From NCBI RefSeq assembly GCF_028858725.1, contig NC_084774.1:9646001-9710000 (forward strand): a DNA stretch of 64,000 bases. Reading direction: 5' to 3'. Below the pieces are notes generated by a model. It saw only the letters and a list, made by a program, of their open reading frames with translations. It searched no databases and was not told the DNA's origin. This DNA comes from Colius striatus. Lineage: Eukaryota > Chordata > Aves > Coliiformes > Coliidae. The translations under genes and the position numbers were made by a program. Of this stretch, positions 58,094-64,000 are shown piece by piece; the first letter of the stretch is position 1; the number at the start of each line of letters is the position of its first letter.

Positions 58094-59913
58094 ATGCTTC
58101 CTCTGAAGCCTGAGCAAGGGTGAGGTGGTTGCTGAGCCCTCAGGAGCTGCAGCTGTGCCCCAGGAAGGCAGCAGCTCCAGGTGAGTGTTCCCAGCTGGAA
58201 AAAGCAACAGGGTGGGTTTGCTGCTGTGTTGTAAGAGATACTCTCATTTGGCAAAAGCATTTCCCAGCCTGATCAAACACTGGAGCAGAGAGTGTGTGTG
58301 TGTGCAGCCCAGGCCCCCTCTGAGGAGAAAGGAAGGACTGAGGCCATGTCAGGTGAGTGATGGGTTATTGAACAAGAAAGGGCAAGGACAGGTAGGGCAG
58401 GGCTGCTGCAGCAACACAATGGTAAGTTTCCAGGTCTGGCTGCCACCAGCTGCAGCTCAGAATGAAGCAGGAGGAGGAAGAGTTGTGTTGGGTGATGGGG
58501 GTGATGTGGTTGGGGTCCCTCAGAAGGCAGCAGGGCTGGCAGAGAGGCTGATGAAGCTGGCTGCAGTGGCAGTGCCAAGGGGCAAATGGGGACACAGGGC
58601 TGCCCATGGCAGCTTCTCCTTCTGCATTAAAAACCAGCCCTGGGTTTGCTCAGGTCTGCTGGGTTTGGGCATTTCTCTGAGTCACTGCTTCCTTTCTAAA
58701 AGTAGAGTTAGAGGGCAGGAGTCCAGATTCTCTCCTCACCCCAGGATCTCAGCCTGGGCAGGGCACTGCAGCTCCCCCATCAAATCGGGCTGCTGCAGGG
58801 ATTGGGCTCTTCCCAAACCCCATCCTGTGCAGGCACAGCTGCCAGGACCCCACACCTTTCCCAGCCCCTCTGGAGTGGGCATTGCCAGTGCTGCTGTTTA
58901 AGGCATTTTCCTGCTCTGGTTTCAGCCTGGCACGTGCCCTGTTGCAGATTCAGCTTGACCCAGTGGCATCTGAAAAGTGCATCAGGCAAAGGCTGCACAG
59001 GCTGCTTCTATTTTTAAAGTCCTTTGAAGGGTGAGGGGGAAGCAAAGCTGCTGGAGGGGGAAAAAACCCCCACCAAACCCCACAACAACAAACTCCCCAG
59101 GCTGTGAGAGGCAGGCTGTGAAAGGAAATACTTCTCCCAGTGGGGTGGCACAAGGGCTGCTGCAAGGGCCGAGGCTGAAGCAAAGCACCCGCTGGTGTTT
59201 GCCCAAATATGTGATTTAATCAACAGCCAAAGCCCAGCAGCTCATCCAGCAGCACAGGGCAGCCCCAGAGGAGGGGATGTGCTTCCCTGGGGAGGGTTGG
59301 TGCCATGGGAGCACTCCCAATGGAAAGGGGGATGCTTAGGGAGGGGGGTGATATAGAGTCCCTTTGCTCTCTTGCTGCTGTTGCCCAGGAGCAGCCATGT
59401 GCTGGTGAGTTCACCCAGAGCTGGGTTAGGCTGGGTTAGGCTGAGGAAGGTGCCCAGATGAAAACCAGGGACACATGACTTGGTGCCTTTGCTCTCCCAC
59501 AGCCTCTCCCAGCTGCCTGGGGACAGCTGTTGGCTTTGACCCCCTCCACGATCACAAGACCAACAAGCAAATACTTCAATATTGACTTTCCCTTTGTGTG
59601 TGCACACTTGAATCTGCAGCTCCAGAGCAGTGCTGGCTGGGATGAGCCAGTGCCAGTCACCCTTCCCAGCTCACCACCCACACAGCCACCTCCTCTTGTC
59701 TAACTCAGAAAGGATTTGTTTACAGTATTTTCCCGTGTCTTGTGCAGTTTCAAGGCTGCCACGTGCCTCCTGTGCCCCACAGCCCCATGCAGGTAAGTGC
59801 AGCTCAGCTGGAAGTCCTGTCAGATCACCCATGGGGTGATGTGCTGCTGTGAACATGGAGGTGACCTGCAGGCACTGACAGCCTTGGGGGGTCCAAACCA
59901 TGTGCCAAAGCTG

Positions 59914-60102
59914 CTCACTCAGGGTGCACAGGAACGTGCCCAGGTGGGGTTGGAAACCTCCTGAGTAGGAGCCTCCACACCCTCCCTGGGCAGCCTGGGC
60001 CAGGGCTCCCTCACCTCAGCACCAAAGGACTTTCTCCTTAAGTGGAGTTTTTTGTGTTCCAGCTTAAGTCCATCATGTTCTGTCACTGGAGACCACCTAG
60101 AA
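59914..60102 (-). mobile_element. CR1 LINE fragment lacking its 3' tail
   Basis: Contains GGAACGTGCCCAGGTGGGGT and CCTGGGCAGCCTGGGCCAGG in reverse orientation. The terminal octamers are missing. Confidence 0.8.
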
Positions 60103-60486
60103 AACCAAGGTGTGCTCCCCCCAGCCCTGAGCAGCCCCAGCTCAGGCCCACACACTCACTCCTACCCCAACCAGGCACTGCAGCAGGGCAGGGCAGCAAC
60201 ATGTTTGCTGAGCAAAAATGAGCTCAATGCCAGCAGGGACAGGCTGTACAGCCAAGTAAGGAGGAGGAGGGTGGGGGAGGCATTTGCAGCATCACCACAG
60301 CCCAGACAGATCTTGCTCACATGCAAAACACATGCCCTGGTGAGTCACTGGCACGGCTGCCATGGCCAGACGCTGCTGCTGCGGTTGAAGGCTGTGCCAC
60401 ATCCTGCTCCAGCCACAGCCCTGGCTCTGTCCCCCTGCCCTGGATGATGAAGAACCACCCCCAGCATTTCCAAAGGCTGCTCCAGT

Positions 60487-60492
60487 TTTATT
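60487..60492 (-). terminator. PPDPF: PPDPF poly(A) signal
   Basis: AATAAA on the minus strand, 230 nt past the stop codon. A second AATAAA lies at 60610-60615 and could serve as an upstream alternative. Confidence 0.7.
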
Positions 60493-60721
60493 AGTTGCCA
60501 TCGTGTGAGCACAAGGTAAATGAACCGTGTTACTGGGGCTGCGTGGAAGCGCCGTCTGTACCTCGAGGCAAAGGCTGGTGTGGGGATCCTCAGGGTGGGT
60601 TTGCTGGGCTTTATTGCAAAGCAGCACCTTTGCCTTGGAGCAGCCTGCCTAATTCTACAGGGGGAGTGGGAGGGAAGGGGCTGTGCCCGCCGAGGGAGCG
60701 GGGAAACAGCCGCTGACCCCC

Positions 60722-60827
60722 TCAGGCCGAGGGCCCTGCGCTGGGCTCGCTGGCGTGACGCCTCCGTCCCGGGGCTGGTACCAGCACACAGCCCATCGCT
60801 GCTGGCGGCACCCCTGGGGCTCCCAGG
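60722..60827 (-). CDS. PPDPF: PPDPF terminal coding exon
   Basis: Acceptor CTTGCAG. The phase forces the frame LGAPGVPPAAMGCVLVPAPG and then RRRHASEPSAGPSA followed by TGA. The ending resembles the human tail. Two longer open frames overlap it but are out of phase. Confidence 0.85.
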
Positions 60828-62071
60828 CTGCAAGGCAAGAGCAGAGAAAGGGGTCAGGCCAGCACTCAGGCCTTGTGTTACCTCTCAGCATTTCTTTTGG
60901 CAGCAGAGGTGGCTCAGAGCACGAGGATGTGGCCTCCTGGGGTGAGGATGCTGCAGGGATGGCCCCACGTGCCCTGAGGGCTGCACTGGCATGAGGGAAG
61001 CACTCACCCCTCCAGGGACTCTGACACGGTTGTCATGGCTGGGTGAGTCGTCTTCCCAAAGAAGAAGGTGGCCCACCAGTGGCCAGGGTCAGATTTGGGC
61101 AGACCTGAGGGACAGCACATGCCAGGAAAGTCCAGGTCAGTGCCAACCGGGCAGCCCTGGCACCACCTCCATCTCATCCATCGCTTACTGCCTCACCTCC
61201 AGGAAGCTTTGGAGTGGAGGGGCGGGGAGAAGAGTCCCCACTCCCCAAACCCCTGAGCTGAGGGGGTGGCACTTACCTGGGGGATGGGGGATGACCTCCC
61301 CAGAGTACTCAGAGCTGCCGCAGGAGCTGTTGCTGGATGTAGAGCTCAGGCGCCCTGCGGAGGGGGAAACCACGGCTGTCAGAGCCACCCCTGTCCCTGG
61401 GCTGTGCCATGGAGAGCAGAGCACAGCCTTGGTGTGGCCATCCCTGGGGTGCCACAGCTCAGTCTCAGCACTGTCTCACTCCAGTGCCAGGCCAATAAAA
61501 GCCACTGAGGAAGGAACCCTGGTGAGATGACAAGCTGGCCAGGAGCAGGTGGCAGAAAAGCACCTGGACACCTCTGTAGGAACTCCAGGGACGGGATTTA
61601 AGAGCTTTGCATCTGTATGTGACACCTGGGAGGCCTTCACAGATGACTTGAGGCCAGGAGGATAGAGATTCCTGTTGCTGGTTTCAGCTCAAAGGAGCAA
61701 TCCATTAAACCTGAGAGTCTCTCTCCTGGAGAGGTACCAGGGACTGACATTGCAGCTCATTTCCACAGCAACAGCACAAGATGCATTTGAAGGTGTCGCC
61801 TTCCCCTCACCTACAACCTTCCTGAGGAGAGTTTGCAAGCCCCATCTCCAGCTGGTACAACCAGGCAGGGGCTGCAGTGGCAGAGAGGGTCCAGGCAGCA
61901 GGAGGGAGCTCTCCCACTGGAGCTGGGCTGCATCTCTGCTGAAGCCACATCTCCCTGAGCCTGGCAGAGCATCCCACCACCCTGAGCCCACCCCAACCTC
62001 CAGCATGGGCCCTTACTTCTGTAGTAGTTGTGCGTGGCCATGAGCGAGCCGCTTGATGGGATGGATGCCAT
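60722..62071 (-). CDS. PPDPF: PPDPF (pancreatic progenitor cell differentiation and proliferation factor), whole CDS
   Basis: Four coding exons join in phase to 336 nt, or 111 aa (human 114). The protein starts MASIPSSGSLMATHNYYRRR, continues STSSNSSCGSSEYSGE and IPHPPGLPKSDPGHWW, then ATFFFGKTTHP, and ends ASEPSAGPSA (human ends SAGPPS). The N-terminal three quarters are strongly conserved and the last exon is divergent. Known role: a small protein tied to exocrine pancreas development in zebrafish and to cell proliferation; its biochemical activity is unclear. An in-frame ATG 11 codons upstream exists, but the family start is MA[AS]IPSSGSL. Convergent with SRMS. Confidence 0.95.
61008..61104 (-). 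CDS. PPDPF: PPDPF exon 4
   Basis: Reads GLPKSDPGHWWATFFFGKTT and then HPAMTTVSESLE. Donor GTGAGT. Confidence 0.95.
61277..61354 (-). CDS. PPDPF: PPDPF exon 3
   Basis: Reads RRLSSTSSNSSCGSSEYSGE and then VIPHPP. Acceptor CCGCAG, donor GTAAGT. Confidence 0.95.
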
Positions 62072-62106
62072 GGCTCTTGATCTTGGTTCTTGTGCAGATC
62101 TCAAAC
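62017..62106 (-). CDS. PPDPF: PPDPF exon 2 (short 5' UTR and start codon)
   Basis: Acceptor CCCCCAG, then a 35-nt 5' UTR, ATG at 62071-62069, coding to YYR. Donor GTAAGG. Confidence 0.92.
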
Positions 62107-63160
62107 CTGGGGGAGGGCAAAGGGGCAGCTGTCACTGCTGAGGAGCCACAGAACAGCCCTTACAGACCCCCACAACCAGCCTGGGGCCTGACCTGCAGCC
62201 ACACACACCAAAGAGCTGCAGGAGTTTAAATGGTACCAGTGGGATTTCTCAAGCCATTTGCCACGGATCCCTACCCAGGGCACTGCTCTGGGTACAGAGA
62301 TTAGTGCTGGTGTTTAAATCTGCAGCTGGAGAGCTCAGGCTAAGAGCAAAGCCACAATCACTCCCTGCAGAGCAACAGCTTGCACAGAGCACAGGCTGGC
62401 TAAGTCTGCACAGCACCTTCCCCCAGCCCCACACCGGGCTTTTGCTTCCTTGCAGACATCCAGTTCCCCTCGTTGTATCAACAGCTGGGGGTTACGAAAT
62501 CCCAGGCAGAGCTTGCGTAAGTAGCAAAGGAGTGTTTAGCTCAGGGCACATACCGAGGGTTTTCAAGCAAGAAGTTCCAGCCTCAGCCTGCCCCCAGCAC
62601 TGCCTCCATCAGCCCTGAGCTGGGGCAAACCTGTCAGCCCTGCACCCTCTCACACAACACATCCCCCTCCTGAGACATCTGCTTCCAGCACGGGCTAAAG
62701 ACTTGCTCTCCCTGCCCCACAACAAGACCACTTTTGAGCTGGAGAAGTATTTTCCTTCCCCTGGCACAAAGCACCACTCTGTTAAGATGCAGCCTCTTCC
62801 CACGCCCTGATCCCTTCCGTTCGACCTCCACAAGGCAGTCAAAGAGCCCCTTGTCAGCACAAGGCAGTTCCCAACACCCTGCTCCGAGGAACCGAAAATG
62901 CACCGACCCGGGCTGTGAGCCAGGTCCTCCCCAGATCCTGAAGCAGCTTTCCACCGTCTCGCGATGCACCCACTTACTGAGTGTCCTGACACGCAACATC
63001 CTCCGCTCACCAGCGCTCTGCGGGGAAACTGAGGCACGGAGCCTCACACAAAGTTTCACCCCGAAGAGACTCGGATCGTTCCTAAATCACTCCCCACCCC
63101 CCCCATTGCTACAGGTCACCCCATTCCCCCTCGCCTCGTTTCCCGCGGGGGGCAGCACAC

Positions 63161-63272
63161 CTGGGGGGCTGGCGGCGGCGGGGTCCGGCGGGCGGGCACT
63201 AGGACCCGGGGGGCCGCTGGGCGGCGGCGCCGCTCTCCGCTGGGCACCGCACGGCCTGAGCCGCGCTGCTGC
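63161..63272 (-). other. PPDPF: Probable PPDPF non-coding exon 1
   Basis: GC-rich sequence downstream of the TATA box, ending CCCCCCAG before donor GTGTGC. The 5' end is estimated at about 30 nt from the TATA box, not observed. Confidence 0.5.
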
Positions 63273-63295
63273 CGTGCCCCCCCACCGCGCCCAGC

Positions 63296-63395
63296 CCTTA
63301 TATGCCCTCTGGCCACGCCCTCCTCGGGCCAAACAGCCAATCGGAGAAGGGGCGCGGCAGGACACGCCCCCTCCCAGCCCACGCCCCCTCCCAGC
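63296..63395 (-). promoter_or_regulatory. PPDPF: PPDPF core promoter: TATA, CCAAT and GC boxes
   Basis: On the minus strand, CATATAAG (about 63299-63306) lies 30 nt before the inferred start. An inverted CCAAT box (CCGATTGGCT) lies near 63337-63345, and GGGAGGGGGCGTG-type GC boxes repeat at about 63360-63392. The block is CpG-rich. Confidence 0.65.
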
Positions 63396-63399
63396 CCGC

Positions 63400-64000
63400 G
63401 CGCCCACCAGCGGGCCGTGCGCAGCGTGGAGCAGCGCGAGCCGGGGATGGGGATGGGGTCGTGCCGGGGTCCCCCCAAACCCGCACCCCACACTCAAACG
63501 GCACCGGGAGTGTGGAGAGACAGGATCTGAAACATTTCCAAGCGGCCGAGGCCGCCTTTAAAATTGGGAGTGGGAAGGGAGAAATAAATCCGTATGGATC
63601 TGGTGGGGTTGGGAGCGGGATGGGCTGGGTCAGTTTTGGGGCAGAATGCTGTGTTTTGGAAGGAAGAGGCTGCAGCACGGTCTGAAACGCACCATCTCCG
63701 TGTTTGGGTGCTGTGGTGGAAGGCGCGGGTATGGCAGGGTAGAGCTCCCGGAGGGGTGAGCGGAGCCGGTGTCGCGGCTGTGGCAGAGGAAAACAGCAAC
63801 TCCCCGGGAAATTCCTGTTTGAGTGGGATGGGAATGGGGCTGGGAAGAGAAAAAGCGGCTCCGGTTTGTGTCAGAGCCGCGGGGAGACGCGAGAGCCTCG
63901 CGGTACCTGCGCGCAGGCGGCTGGATGTGCGCGGGAGCTGACGCGGGACTCGGGGGTTCTCTCGTTCACATCCAGTGATGGTGCCGAGCAGGGTGCTGCA
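63400..64000. other. CpG-rich flank upstream of PPDPF
   Basis: GC- and CpG-rich. A minus-strand donor-like GCGCAG before GTACCG near 63905 could mark an alternative first exon. No coding sequence recognised. Confidence 0.4.

Larger units (their letters stand above)
57497..60486. other. Intergenic between the SRMS and PPDPF 3' ends
   Basis: Contains the palindromic CR1 composite and another CR1. No PTK6-like SH3, SH2 or kinase exon is visible here, although human PTK6 occupies this position. A 238-codon open frame at 58185-58901 matches nothing I know. Confidence 0.6.

Noticed and set aside
58185-58901. A 238-codon plus-strand frame after SRMS, considered as a PTK6 remnant
   Set aside because: No SH3, SH2 or kinase motif is present, the composition is low in conserved-type residues, and it begins within repeat-flanking sequence.

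Overview
The window looks like bird nuclear DNA. It carries vertebrate-style split genes with GT-AG introns and about fourteen fragments of CR1 LINEs, recognisable by tails built on ATTCTATG-like octamers and by the same 3'-end sequence recurring in both orientations. The gene content (SRMS and PPDPF side by side) matches the region equivalent to human 20q13.33. I see no RNA genes, CRISPR arrays or bacterial features.

Layout. About 3.0-44.4 kb, plus strand: a complete-looking peroxidasin-family gene of 22 recognisable coding exons. It encodes an LRRNT cap, five 72-bp LRR exons, LRRCT, four I-set Ig domains, an animal haem peroxidase domain (one 1,504-bp exon), a furin-type site (RSKR) and a short coiled coil. 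It stops just where the von Willebrand C (VWC) domain of PXDN should begin. About 44.4-49.1 kb: intergenic. 49.1-57.1 kb, plus strand: the eight-exon SRMS non-receptor tyrosine kinase (SH3-SH2-kinase). About 60.5-63.3 kb, minus strand: PPDPF, with four coding exons and a TATA/CCAAT/GC-box promoter in a CpG-rich block. 63.4-64.0 kb: GC-rich flank.

Interpretation. The main point of interest is the peroxidasin gene's location. From memory, human PXDN sits near MYT1L (2p25) and PXDNL near PCMTD1 and ST18 (8q11). MYT1 and PCMTD2, the paralogues of those neighbours, lie at 20q13.33. A peroxidasin beside SRMS/PPDPF therefore fits a third ohnologue kept in this bird and missing from mammals. Its peroxidase residues, trimer cysteines and furin site are conserved, but the VWC exons appear decayed. 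PTK6, which in human lies between PPDPF and SRMS, is not present between them here.

The three genes do not form an operon-like unit. The peroxidasin-like protein would be secreted and act on basement-membrane collagen IV, SRMS is a cytoplasmic kinase, and PPDPF is a small developmental regulator. All exon boundaries were read by eye from splice sites, reading phase and remembered family sequences. No alignment was run.
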